Shown here: positions 55,568-63,458 of the stretch, in pieces
Position numbering within the stretch: the first letter of the stretch is position 1
Layout of the letters: every line of letters begins with the position of its first letter
Assembly: GCF_001570545.1 (NCBI RefSeq)
Contig: NZ_BBXD01000018.1
Location: 77,782-141,781 of the forward strand
DNA from: Herbidospora mongoliensis
Lineage (GTDB): Bacteria; Actinomycetota; Actinomycetes; Streptosporangiales; Streptosporangiaceae
Length of the DNA: 64,000 nucleotides
Reading direction: 5' to 3'
The notes under the pieces: model-generated
Seen by the model: only the letters and a program-made list of their open reading frames with translations
What the model was told of the DNA's origin: nothing
Database searches by the model: none
Position numbers and translations under genes: made by a program

Positions 55568-57659
55568 CGCCGGTCCTTTCTGAGTCGGGAAGAGGGATGG
55601 TGAGACGTTCGCGGACCTGGAGCTGCCAGGAGCGCACCGCGTCCACGGTGATCTCCTGACCCAGCCGCTCGCTCAGCGCGGCGGCGAGCGCTCCGGCGTC
55701 GGGGTGGAAGGCGAAGGCGCGCACGCCGGTGAGCCCCAAGGCGACGAGCGCCTCGCGGACGGGCCGGGGGATGAGATCCAGCGCGAGCAGCGCCGCCTTG
55801 TCGAGGAGCGCGACGAGGTCGAGCCCCAGGCCGAGGGCGGCGAGCGCGGCGGCTCCCGCCGGGGTGGCGGCCAGCCGGGCCAGGTCCTCCACCGAGTAGA
55901 CGCGCAGCGCGTTCAGCCTGGCGATCGCGTCGGCGCCCAGTTCGGTAAGCGTGGCGAGCGGCTGGTCGAGCTGGTCGGTGCGGGGCAGCTGGGCGCCGAG
56001 GACGGGCCGCACCCGCATCCGGATGCGGCCGAGCTGTTCGTCGACCGGCGCCCGGTCGACCACCTTGGCCCGCACCTGTCCGAGCCGGTCGAGCTGCACC
56101 GCCACCGGCACGCTGAAGTCGAGCTCGTCGACCACGTAGGCGCCCATGGTGCTCGGGTAGCGCGCGAGTTCGCCCTGCATCCGGTTGACGGCGGTCGCGA
56201 TGGTCTCGCCGAGTTCGTGCAGCACCACCTCGCCGCCTGCGCCGGGAAGGGCGGCGATCCGGAGGAGGACAGAACCGGTGCCCGCGTCGTCCCAGGTCAC
56301 CGCGTCGGTGGAGGTGGCGGCGAGGGCGTCGGCGGCGTACACCCGGAACAGGAGGGCGGGGCGGGCGGCGGCGGGCAGCGCGAGTTCGAAGGAACCGTCC
56401 CGCGCGGTGTACGCCGCGGCCCCGAGCAGACCACCCGACCGGGGACTCTGGTCCCACGCCTCGACCCGCAGCCCGGCCATCCCCGACCAGGCGACCTGGT
56501 CGACGAGGCGGCCCACGACGCGATAGACGGCCGGAGCCGCAGCGGGCAGATCCACCTCGCAGAACACCGACGCCAGGTCGGCGTGCCAGGCGGTGGGGGG
56601 AACGCGCTGCTCCGCCACGCGGACACCGTCGCGGTAGAGCCACAGCCCCAGCTCCGAACGAGGTGGCACGGCGACGGAGATGCGCCCGTCGCCGTCCGTG
56701 GTGGCCTATTTCACCATCGTGGCGAAGGCGGCGTCCCACACCTCGGCCCGGAGACCGGGCACCGGCTGACGGGTGGCCCGGTCGAGGGCCTGCACGTCGA
56801 GCCGGTAGGTGACCGGGCGGTCGGGCGCGACGTCCACGACCAGCCGCACTCCGTTTAGGACCGGGCCGGTCCAGGCGCCGGCCCAGTCGACCACCGCGAT
56901 CCGCTCGTCGTGCGACCAGACGGCGAACGTCGGGTCGGGCAACTGGTCGACCAGGTGCGGGAAGGTCAGCGCGAACTCCCCGGTCTCGGTGGTGGTCGCG
57001 GCGCCGACGGGGTTGACCCATCGGCCGGCGCGGTCGAGGAGTTCGACCCGGAGTCGGGGCAGCGGCGCGTCGTCCGCCTTCCTGGAGACGCGGCCCGCCG
57101 CCCGGCAGGTCGCGGCCCCGGTGAACTCGACGTCGGATTCGGGCCGCTCGGGGGAGACGGGCCAGTCGGCGACCCGATCGCCACCGCTCAGCCAGAGCCT
57201 CAGGTCGGTGCCGTTCTCGTCCACGATCACCGTGAACCGGCCGCCCCGGCCGATCGCGGCCTTCTGCCTGCCGCCCGCCGGGTCGGTGGCGACGACGGTG
57301 AGCCCCTCCCTGACCGGATCGCCGTCGATCAGCGCGCGGCCGAACGCCGGCCGGTGGCCGCGGTCCACCCGGTCGAGCCAGATGACGGTCTGACCCAGGG
57401 GGATCAGCCGCCCCGGAACCGGGATCTGGATCACGGAGACCAGCGCGCGCGGATCCCGGTCGTCGGCGCCCCGGCCCCAGAACGTGCGCAGCACGACGTC
57501 GCCCCGGTCGCCCCGGCCGACCGGCAGGTCGAGGTCGAAGCGGCCGTCGGCGCCGGTGGAATCGATCCCGATCAGCTCTTCCCGGTCTGAGCGCCAGGCT
57601 CCCACGATCGCCCCGGCCACGGCCGATCGATCGGCCCGGTTCAGCACGATGCCGTTCAC
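55560..57659 (-). pseudogene. Beta-sandwich repeat protein interrupted by an in-frame TAG
   Basis: One 700-codon frame split by an amber codon at 56708-56706. The upstream part (57659, GTG start overlapping the previous stop) gives 317 aa; the downstream part could restart at GTG 56669 for 369 aa. Before and after the stop lie five units of a transthyretin/carboxypeptidase-regulatory-like fold, with the recurring pattern 'GLxVEAxDxxG...TDxxGxFxLxLP' (VPGLRAEVWDA / TTDGDGRISVAVP straddles the stop). The last 130 residues are helical with helix-hairpin-helix-like segments (GADAIARLNALRVYSVEDLARLA). The frame is otherwise clean, so a point change (for example CAG to TAG) is likely. Such repeats usually act as structural or binding scaffolds. 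Recent nonsense mutation, read-through or a sequencing error are all possible. Confidence 0.75.
56706..56708 (-). other. In-frame amber codon inside a repeat unit
   Basis: TAG between AAA and GCC in the fourth beta-sandwich unit. Translation on both sides stays in frame and matches the repeat consensus, so the stop is not a natural domain end. Confidence 0.85.
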
Positions 57660-57925
57660 TCGTCCTCCTGTTCGGCCGGCAGGTACGCCAGACGTACGGT
57701 GAGCGTGGCTCCGCCGTCCGGCCCCGTGGCCACCAGCGACGAACCCTTCAGCCGCATGGCGAGCGGGACGGACAGGCGCACCGACGACCAGGTGAACGCG
57801 GTGGGCGGGACCCCCGTCTCGCCGAACGCGTCGAGGCTGTCGCGAGCCCTCTCGTCCAACTCCAATTGGGCGTCGACGATCCCGCCGCCCAAGGCGGCCA
57901 GCAGCCCGGTGAGCGCCACGCTCAT
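57656..57925 (-). CDS. Small protein of 89 aa, unknown function
   Basis: ATG at 57925 overlaps the previous stop (ATGA); its own stop overlaps the next gene's GTG. Sequence features: a short Ala/Gly/Leu-rich helix (LTGLLAALGGGIVDAQLELDERARDSL), then a strand-like region (TWSSVRLSVPLAMRLKGSSLVATG) and TLTVRLAYLPAEQEDE. It reads like the C-terminal beta half of DUF2589-type proteins and may be a small relative or partner of the product at 59090-60124. No known domain can be named with confidence. Confidence 0.75.
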   Translation of the reverse strand: MSVALTGLLAALGGGIVDAQLELDERARDSLDAFGETGVPPTAFTWSSVRLSVPLAMRLKGSSLVATGPDGGATLTVRLAYLPAEQEDE

Positions 57926-59079
57926 GGCTTCGGGATCTCGAGGTGGTAGGCGGGATCGTCGGGCGGTCGCAGGAAGCGGGCCACCCGCGCGTCGGCCTTC
58001 ACCGCCCGTTCGAAGGCGGCCCGGTCGCGGATCGAACTCGGGGCGACGTCGATGACGGCGAGCGTCCGGGGGTCGGCGGTGTGCAGGGACACGTTCTTGG
58101 GGCCGACGTCGACGATCTTCCGTGTCATGTCCGCCTTGATCTGGCCGGGGTCGCGACCGGCGGCTTTCGCGGTGGTGTAGACGTCGATGATCTGGTCGCC
58201 GTACTTGCCGTAGAGGTTCTTCTGCGCCTCGGCGCCGTGTCGCTCGCAGTTGTCGTACATGGCCCTGGCCTGGTCGGCGGGGGTGCGCTGGGTGCTGGTG
58301 ACCAGCGCGTCCGACAGCGACGCGGCGCGCAGCAGGTCGGTCAGCACGGTGATCGCGTAGTCGGGCACCACCGCGCGGTTGGCCCGATCGGCCCAGCGGA
58401 TGACGGGCTCCTGGGCCGCGCTGTTCCTCTTGACCTGCGGCGAACCCGCGAGCAGGACGTCGACCGACACCGACGGCCGGGTGGAGTGGCTCCCGAGCAC
58501 GGCGACCGCGTCGTTGAAGAAGCGGACGAACCGGTCGACGTGCGTGCCCGTGCCGATCGGATACTGCCGCAGCTTCCACCGGTTGCCCGCGCCGCCCTGG
58601 TAACGCAGCCGCCCCGCGTTGTAGGCGGCGGCCACCAGCGGCGGGTCGAGCGAGGTCTCCCTGGCCTGTCTGGCCATGTAGGCCGTACCGGCCATGATCG
58701 AGTTGCCGGGGACCAGCAGCCACGCCCGGTCGAGACTGAGCCGGAGCGTCTCCCGGGCCGTCGAGATCAGGGTCCGGGTGAGTCCGGCGCTCACCCGGTG
58801 GGGCGTGGCCTCGTCCGAGGTGTAGCCGGGCTCCTCCCTGACCGCGTCGGGATCTCCGCCCGACTCGGTGCAGACGCACGCCACGATCAGCTCGGCGGGG
58901 ATCCCGTACGCCTTGGCGGTGAGGTTGATCTGCCGCGCGTACCCCTCCCAGACCCGGGTGACCGTGAGGGGCCGGCCCCGGGTCCGTTCGACGCCGCTGC
59001 CGCTGATCTCCACGCCGGAGCCGGTCAGCCGCCAGGTGACGCTGTCCTGGACGCCGTGGAACTCGGTGAGCGCGGTCAT
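57922..59079 (-). CDS. Lytic transglycosylase-like plus M15-peptidase-like protein without signal peptide
   Basis: 385 aa, 10 bp after the DUF2589-like gene. Residues about 45-190 match SLT lysozyme-like domains: catalytic Glu in ACVCTESGGDP, GNSIMAGTAYMARQ and LVAAAYNAGRLR. Residues about 235-385 resemble M15 DD-/LD-peptidases: SDALVTSTQRTPADQARAMYDNC, the first metal-ligand region SLHTADPRTLAVID (HxxxxxxxD-like) and YHLEIP at the C terminus (second His). Joined muralytic domains with no export signal are typical of phage or injection-machine cell-wall enzymes. Here the enzyme belongs to an operon with proteases and a DUF2589-like protein. The second domain call is moderate. Confidence 0.75.
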   Translation of the reverse strand: MTALTEFHGVQDSVTWRLTGSGVEISGSGVERTRGRPLTVTRVWEGYARQINLTAKAYGIPAELIVACVCTESGGDPDAVREEPGYTSDEATPHRVSAGLTRTLISTARETLRLSLDRAWLLVPGNSIMAGTAYMARQARETSLDPPLVAAAYNAGRLRYQGGAGNRWKLRQYPIGTGTHVDRFVRFFNDAVAVLGSHSTRPSVSVDVLLAGSPQVKRNSAAQEPVIRWADRANRAVVPDYAITVLTDLLRAASLSDALVTSTQRTPADQARAMYDNCERHGAEAQKNLYGKYGDQIIDVYTTAKAAGRDPGQIKADMTRKIVDVGPKNVSLHTADPRTLAVIDVAPSSIRDRAAFERAVKADARVARFLRPPDDPAYHLEIPKP

Positions 59080-59089
59080 GCCCGGCGCC

Positions 59090-60124
59090 TCAGACCGTGA
59101 TCCCGGCCGACTGCGTGACCAGGCCGAAGCTGACCCGCAGCACGGCCTGCACCGGCTGGTCCTGGTCGGGGGTCGCGATCGTCCGGGTGATCTCGATCGT
59201 CATCTTGCCCTGGGCGTCGGTCTCGCCGGTGCTGGTGTAGTTGAGCGTCGGCTCGCTGATGCTGACCGACAGGCTCTTGGTGCCGTGCGGTTCGCCGTCG
59301 GTCTTCCTGAGCAGGGCGGTGACGGTGGCCCTGTGGGCGATGACCGGCTTGGTGGTGTCACCGTCCTGGTGCACGTCGAACCGCGCGCTGACCAGGAGTT
59401 CGAGACGAGGTCCCTTCTGCAGCACGAAGGGCTTGGGCAGCTGCACGTCGGCGCGCGGTTCGAGCGTCGCCTCCATGTGCAGCTTCCCGGCGGCGACATC
59501 CTGGCTGTACGACGCGTCGACGCCCGTACTGGTGTTGCTGTATGACGTGCTCGCGGACGCGCGCACCCCGCCGCCGAAGAGGCCGAAGCTGCCGCTGACC
59601 GAGCCGCCCGCGCGGAAGGCCCGCTGCTGGACGTTGATGCCGCTGCGGGAGTTGAACTCCTGCACGTTGGCGTCGGCCTCGAGGTAGACGCGCGACCACT
59701 GGTAGGCCGTCGGCATCAGGTAGTTGATCAGGGGCAGCTTCTGCATGTGGATCTCGCCCCTTTTCATCGAGCCGTCCTCGTCGTCGACCACCTGCTCGAA
59801 GACGGCGATGACGTCGATCTGGGTGTCGGAGATCGCCTTGGCCGTCTCGCGGAGGTTCTTGTCCAGCTCCGACTGCGCGGCCGCGACGGCGAGGCCGACG
59901 CTCTTCACGAACTCGCCGAAGGCGACGCCGTTGCCGGCCAGTTCGTCCGCCACGTTGGAGTCGGCCGCCGACTCGCCCACGGTGAGCGGGGGCCGCTCGG
60001 CGGCGGCGCCGAGTTCGCGGGCGGTCTCCATCGTCCGGATGACCTCCGCCACCGTCTCCTGCTGTCCGGGCACGGCCGGGGCCTTGCCTTTGGTCCTCTT
60101 CTTCGGGGGGCTTGCGTCTGCCAT
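59090..60124 (-). CDS. DUF2589-like protein
   Basis: 344 aa; ATG at 60124 with TTGGAGA upstream. A charged Lys/Pro-rich start (PPKKRTKGKAP), a helical region (about 20-110), then QKLPLINYLMPTAYQWSRVYLEADANVQEFNSR, a Gly/Ser-rich hinge (SVSGSFGLFGGGVRASASTSYSNTS) and a YSQDVAAGKLHMEATLEPR strand. That pattern resembles DUF2589 proteins, where 'LPLLTLVPIPYI..' is followed by Ser-rich linkers and a VDVxAxQxxxPxG strand. The terminal 110 residues are Ig-like (ARFDVHQDGDTTKPVIAHRATVTALLRKTDG... LSVSISEPTLNYTSTGETDAQGKMTIEI). Function unknown. It heads the operon and is preceded by the shared promoter element. Confidence 0.6.
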   Translation of the reverse strand: MADASPPKKRTKGKAPAVPGQQETVAEVIRTMETARELGAAAERPPLTVGESAADSNVADELAGNGVAFGEFVKSVGLAVAAAQSELDKNLRETAKAISDTQIDVIAVFEQVVDDEDGSMKRGEIHMQKLPLINYLMPTAYQWSRVYLEADANVQEFNSRSGINVQQRAFRAGGSVSGSFGLFGGGVRASASTSYSNTSTGVDASYSQDVAAGKLHMEATLEPRADVQLPKPFVLQKGPRLELLVSARFDVHQDGDTTKPVIAHRATVTALLRKTDGEPHGTKSLSVSISEPTLNYTSTGETDAQGKMTIEITRTIATPDQDQPVQAVLRVSFGLVTQSAGITV

Positions 60125-60163
60125 GGTTCTCCAACCTCCGGTGTCCCGTCGCTTCGACAGTTC

Positions 60164-60189
60164 GGAGCACATCCGCGGGCGTCTGATAC
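60164..60189 (-). promoter_or_regulatory. Shared promoter-like element before the DUF2589-like gene
   Basis: On the minus strand GTATCAG, 12 nt, GTGCTCC, ending 39 nt before the start. 20 of 26 positions match the element upstream of the S8 gene at 63385-63410. Confidence 0.55.
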
Positions 60190-60207
60190 ACCGGGTTCGG
60201 ATGTTTC

Positions 60208-60234
60208 GTATCAGCGCAGGAGACGGCGTCCTCC
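60208..60234 (+). promoter_or_regulatory. Shared promoter-like element before the degenerate sigma gene
   Basis: GTATCAG, 13 nt, GTCCTCC on the plus strand, ending 34 nt before the ATG at 60269. It is divergent from, and close to, the copy at 60164-60189. Confidence 0.45.
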
Positions 60235-60268
60235 GGTAAGACGACAGCGCGAACAATGGAGGAATCTC

Positions 60269-60613
60269 ATGGTCATCGACATGGCGACCCCGCGCGTCCG
60301 GCTCCGGCCGTACCGCTTCCGCGCGGAGCCGATGCCGTACGACAATGACGGCATGAGCGAGGATCTTCCGGTCGCGGCTCTGGTCGGCCGGGTGTGCGCC
60401 GGTGACCGGCACGCCTGGAACGAACTCGTCGAACGCTACTCCCCGCTGGTGTGGGCCATCTGCCTCCGGCACGGCCTGGCCGGACGCGAAGCCGAGGACG
60501 TCGCGAAGCTCGACCTGCCGGTCGCCGGCATCGGCCCGGCCCGCGTCCGCTGCCTGGCCAAACTGCGCGCGTGTCCCGAACTCGTGGCCCTGGCGGACAA
60601 GGGAGAACGGTGA
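60269..60613 (+). pseudogene. ECF-type sigma factor with internal deletion
   Basis: 114 aa from an ATG with a textbook GGAGGAATCTC site, or 86 aa from the ATG at 60353. After a 28-residue leader, residues match the N terminus of the intact sigma encoded at 61495-62061 (GDRHAWNELVERYSPLVWAICLRHGLAGREAEDVA). They then jump directly to its region-4 end (KLDLPVAGIGPARVRCLAKLRACPEL). About 105 residues, including most of regions 2.3-4.1, are missing with the frame kept. It cannot be a working sigma factor; it might be an interfering fragment or simply decayed. Confidence 0.7.
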
Positions 60614-61053
60614 TGACCGGCTGGGACGACGACGACCGGTTGCTGGCCGCGCTCCGGGACATGGCGCGGACCCGGAGCGCCGTGCCCCGGGAGGTGGTCG
60701 ACGCCGCGAAGGCCGCGTTCGCGTGGCACGACGTCGACGCCGAACTCGCCGGTCTCGTGTACGACTCGGCGCTCGACGACCGGCTCCTCACCAGCGTCCG
60801 GGGAGACCACCGGTTCCTGATCTTCGAGGTGCGCGACCTGACCCTGGAGGTCGAGGTCGGCCCGGAGGCGCTTTTCGGCCAGTTCCTGCCGCCACAGCGG
60901 ACGACCGTCGTGAACCGGCTCAGGAACGGCGAGACCACCGGTTCCCCCGTCGACGACACGGGGTGCTTCGTCATCCAGCCCCCGCCGCCGGAGAGCTTCT
61001 CCCTCAGCTGGACCTACGAGGGCCGGTCGGTGCGGACCGATTGGGTGACCTAG
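60613..61053 (+). CDS. Sigma-linked satellite protein (copy 1)
   Basis: 146 aa; the ATG overlaps the sigma-remnant stop (TGATG). An N-terminal helix pair (RLLAALRDMARTRSAVPREVVDAAKAAFAWHDVDAELAGLVYDSALDD) is followed by a beta-rich region (FLIFEVRDLTLEVEVGP... SFSLSWTYEGRSVRTDWVT) that looks like a small beta-sandwich. It is paralogous to 61050-61511. From memory, this family often lies next to ECF sigma genes and TPR-CHAT genes in actinobacteria. Role unknown; anti-sigma or sensor partner is possible. Confidence 0.75.
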   Translation: MTGWDDDDRLLAALRDMARTRSAVPREVVDAAKAAFAWHDVDAELAGLVYDSALDDRLLTSVRGDHRFLIFEVRDLTLEVEVGPEALFGQFLPPQRTTVVNRLRNGETTGSPVDDTGCFVIQPPPPESFSLSWTYEGRSVRTDWVT

Positions 61054-61511
61054 AGCGTCACCCAGGTGGTGACGACCTCGAGGCCGCTCGCGGTGCGCAC
61101 GTACAGATGGAAGCCGCTTTTCGGAATCGGCCGGATGGTGAATCCGCCGACCTCGTCGGCCGCGACCTCGCGAGTGCCGCCCGTGCGCCCGCGGACTTCC
61201 ACGCGGGCCTCCTCGTCGGGGTCGAGCTGGCCGATCAGCGCGTCGTCGAGGATCCCGAGGTCGATGCGCAGGTGGGCCGACTGGAACGTCAGGGAGGTCA
61301 GCGCCGCGGTTTCGGCCCTGAGCAGCAGGGAGCCGTCGAGCGCCGCCGACTCGATCACCAGCTGGGCGATCTCGGCGTCGAAGCCACGCAGGCCGAAAGC
61401 GGCCTTGCCCGCCTCGATCGCTTCGCGCGGAACGTGCCGCCGGCGGCTGACCGCCTCGGTCAGCTCGGCGAGGAGCCGCTCATCGGGGTGTCTCTCAGAT
61501 TCGTCCGGCAT
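61050..61511 (-). CDS. Sigma-linked satellite protein (copy 2)
   Basis: 153 aa; the ATG at 61511 lies 17 bp inside the end of the sigma gene. Same design as its convergent paralogue: HPDERLLAELTEAVSRRRHVPREAIEAGKAAFGLRGFDAEIAQLVIESAALD, then a strand-rich half ending GFHLYVRTASGLEVVTTWVTL. Translational coupling to an intact ECF sigma suggests that the two proteins work together. Confidence 0.8.
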   Translation of the reverse strand: MPDESERHPDERLLAELTEAVSRRRHVPREAIEAGKAAFGLRGFDAEIAQLVIESAALDGSLLLRAETAALTSLTFQSAHLRIDLGILDDALIGQLDPDEEARVEVRGRTGGTREVAADEVGGFTIRPIPKSGFHLYVRTASGLEVVTTWVTL

Positions 61512-62061
61512 CGCCGTGCCCTTCCAGAATGCGGCGAAGCTTGGCCAGGCAGCGAGCGCGGGTCGGCCCGATTCCGCCGACCGGCACGCCGAGCCGCGCA
61601 CTGATCTCCGTGTACGACAGGGACTCCTCCTGCAGGCACAGCTCGAGAAGACACCGGCAGCGGGCCGGTAACTGGGCGAGGCCACGGAGGAGCGCGGCGT
61701 GTCGCTCCGCCCGTTCGAGTTCCTGGTCGATCACGGTCGACTCCGTCTCCGGATCGAAGGTGAGGGGCGACTCGGCCCCCTGAACCTTGCGGAGGTTTCT
61801 GGACACGCGCAGGCACTCCCGCTGCGCGGTCGTCGCCAGCCATCCGGCCAGTGCCGCGGGTTCGCGCAGCGTGTCGAGGTTCTCCACCAGGCGCAACCAC
61901 ACCACCTGCGCGACATCGTCGGAGTCGGGCCGGGTGAGACGGTAGCGCAGGCAGATGGCCCACACCAAGGGTGAATACCGTTCGACGATCTCGTCCCAGG
62001 CCGCCTGATCGCCCTTGCGGGCCCGTGCGACCAACGCGATGACTTCCGGGTCATCCCGCAT
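61495..62061 (-). CDS. ECF-type RNA polymerase sigma factor
   Basis: 188 aa. Region 2: ERYSPLVWAICLRYRLTRPDSDDVAQVVWLRLVENLDTLREPAALAGWLATTAQRECLRV. Region 4: LPARCRCLLELCLQEESLSYTEISARLGVPVGGIGPTRARCLAKLRRIL, with the HTH at SYTEISARLGVPVGGIGPTRARCL. The gene lies 20 bp after the S8 protease gene in one operon and overlaps the satellite gene. It likely directs transcription of its own operon and the cassette across the gap, given the shared element upstream of both. Confidence 0.93.
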   Translation of the reverse strand: MRDDPEVIALVARARKGDQAAWDEIVERYSPLVWAICLRYRLTRPDSDDVAQVVWLRLVENLDTLREPAALAGWLATTAQRECLRVSRNLRKVQGAESPLTFDPETESTVIDQELERAERHAALLRGLAQLPARCRCLLELCLQEESLSYTEISARLGVPVGGIGPTRARCLAKLRRILEGHGDAGRI

Positions 62062-62081
62062 CCAGACTCCTCACTCTGGGT

Positions 62082-63344
62082 TCACCCTGGCTCGGGTGGT
62101 TGGACGTCCTCATGGCGTTCCGGGCGCATCTGCGCCGGGCTCCGGCGAAGGAGCAGGTCACACGCTTCGCTCGGGGAGATCTGGTGCCGGTGCGCCAGAT
62201 CGGCGATGGCGCCGCTCACCGCGGCGGCCGCGAACGAGGTGCCGCTCCAGGCGGCGTAACCCTCGTAGGGCTTCTCGGCGCCGTGCTTGTCCACCACGAC
62301 CTGACCCGTGAGGTAGAGGCACTCGACGTCCTCTCCCGGAGCCACGAGGGAGACCCACGGCACGTTCGGGCTGAACTCCGGCCGCACGCCCTTGGTGGCC
62401 GCGCCCACCGCGATCACGCGCGCGCAGGCCGCCGGAAACGCCTTGGACCCGGGGGTGACCATGGGGTGCTCGCCCGTCGCCGACGGGTCGACCCTGCCGT
62501 GGTTGCCCACGGCCGCCACTAGGGTCATCCGGTCCACGAGCCGTTCGACCGCCCTGCCGATGACCAGAGGGGGTTCGTCGTCGGCGGTGAAGCCGGCGAA
62601 GGAGAGGTTGAGCACATTCACGCCCTCGTCCGCGAGGGACATCATCTTCGTCGCGACGTCCCAGGACGACGCGTTGACGCCGGTCTCGTCCAGGCAGGAC
62701 CTGACGATCAGCTCGGCCGCCGGAGCGCGGTCCGCGATGATCCCCGCGACCGCCATGGCGTGCCCGGCGAGCATGGGCAGCGGGGTCCGCTCGGTCAGGA
62801 GGTCACCGGTGTCGGCGAGAAAGCGGCCGGTGAGCTGGGGGTGGTTCCCGACCGGGGTGTCGAGGACGCCGACCCGCAGCCGCCTGCCCTCGATCGCCTC
62901 GCGGCGCTCCAACGGGGCGCCGCTCGCCAGCCCCACCGGAATCGTGCCGGTCCCACCGGTGTAAGGCTCGCCCTCGATGCTGTCGAGCAGGCGGTGCTTG
63001 CCGACGATCCAGTTCGGCGACTGCGCGCGCAGCGCGTGCAGCAGCAGGTCGAGGTCCGTCACCGGAGCGTCGGGGTAGATCCGCTCGCTGGCGCGCTGAG
63101 CCTCGTCCTCCAGGCCGGGAATGGCCCGCAACGTGGTGACGACATCGGGCAGGCCCGTCACCTCGACCCAGTCCAGGCCGAGCGCCTCGCTCTCCCCGAG
63201 CATCGACCATGCGGCGGGGCCCGTGCCCGCCCAGCGCTCGATCAGGCCGAGGACCTCATGCGTCTGGGTGGAGTCGACGATGATCTCGTTGTCGTAGAAC
63301 GCCTCGATCGTGGTGCGACGAACGGAGTCGATGTTCTTGTGCAT
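62082..63344 (-). CDS. Intracellular S8 subtilisin-like protease, sigma-linked
   Basis: 420 aa; ATG with GGAGGGA. Residues 1-145 form an N-terminal region (FYDNEIIVDSTQTHEVLGLIERWAG..., IVGKHRLLDS) that may inhibit or position the enzyme. Catalytic Asp in RVGVLDTPVG, His in AGHAMAVAGIIAD, Ser in SGTSFAAAAVSGAIADLAHRHQ; LVAAVGNHGRVDP carries the oxyanion Asn. No signal peptide. Transcribed ahead of the ECF sigma factor, it could degrade an inhibitor or be part of the output response. Confidence 0.92.
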   Translation of the reverse strand: MHKNIDSVRRTTIEAFYDNEIIVDSTQTHEVLGLIERWAGTGPAAWSMLGESEALGLDWVEVTGLPDVVTTLRAIPGLEDEAQRASERIYPDAPVTDLDLLLHALRAQSPNWIVGKHRLLDSIEGEPYTGGTGTIPVGLASGAPLERREAIEGRRLRVGVLDTPVGNHPQLTGRFLADTGDLLTERTPLPMLAGHAMAVAGIIADRAPAAELIVRSCLDETGVNASSWDVATKMMSLADEGVNVLNLSFAGFTADDEPPLVIGRAVERLVDRMTLVAAVGNHGRVDPSATGEHPMVTPGSKAFPAACARVIAVGAATKGVRPEFSPNVPWVSLVAPGEDVECLYLTGQVVVDKHGAEKPYEGYAAWSGTSFAAAAVSGAIADLAHRHQISPSEACDLLLRRSPAQMRPERHEDVQPPEPG

Positions 63345-63384
63345 GGGTCGATCCCTCCAGGCCGATTCACGGTTCTGCGTGTAT

Positions 63385-63410
63385 GGAGCACGCTCGCGCC
63401 GGTCTGATAC
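63385..63410 (-). promoter_or_regulatory. Shared promoter-like element before the S8-sigma operon
   Basis: On the minus strand GTATCAG, 12 nt, GTGCTCC, ending 40 nt before the S8 start; the copy at 60164-60189 has almost the same distance (39 nt). Confidence 0.55.
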
Positions 63411-63458
63411 CTGGATGTCGCGACGATTCCGCCACGTTTGAGAGCGGCGGCGGACACG

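Noticed and set aside
57922-60124. Prophage or contractile injection system
   Set aside because: The muralytic protein recalls phage enzymes, but no tail sheath, tube, baseplate, capsid, integrase or terminase gene is present.
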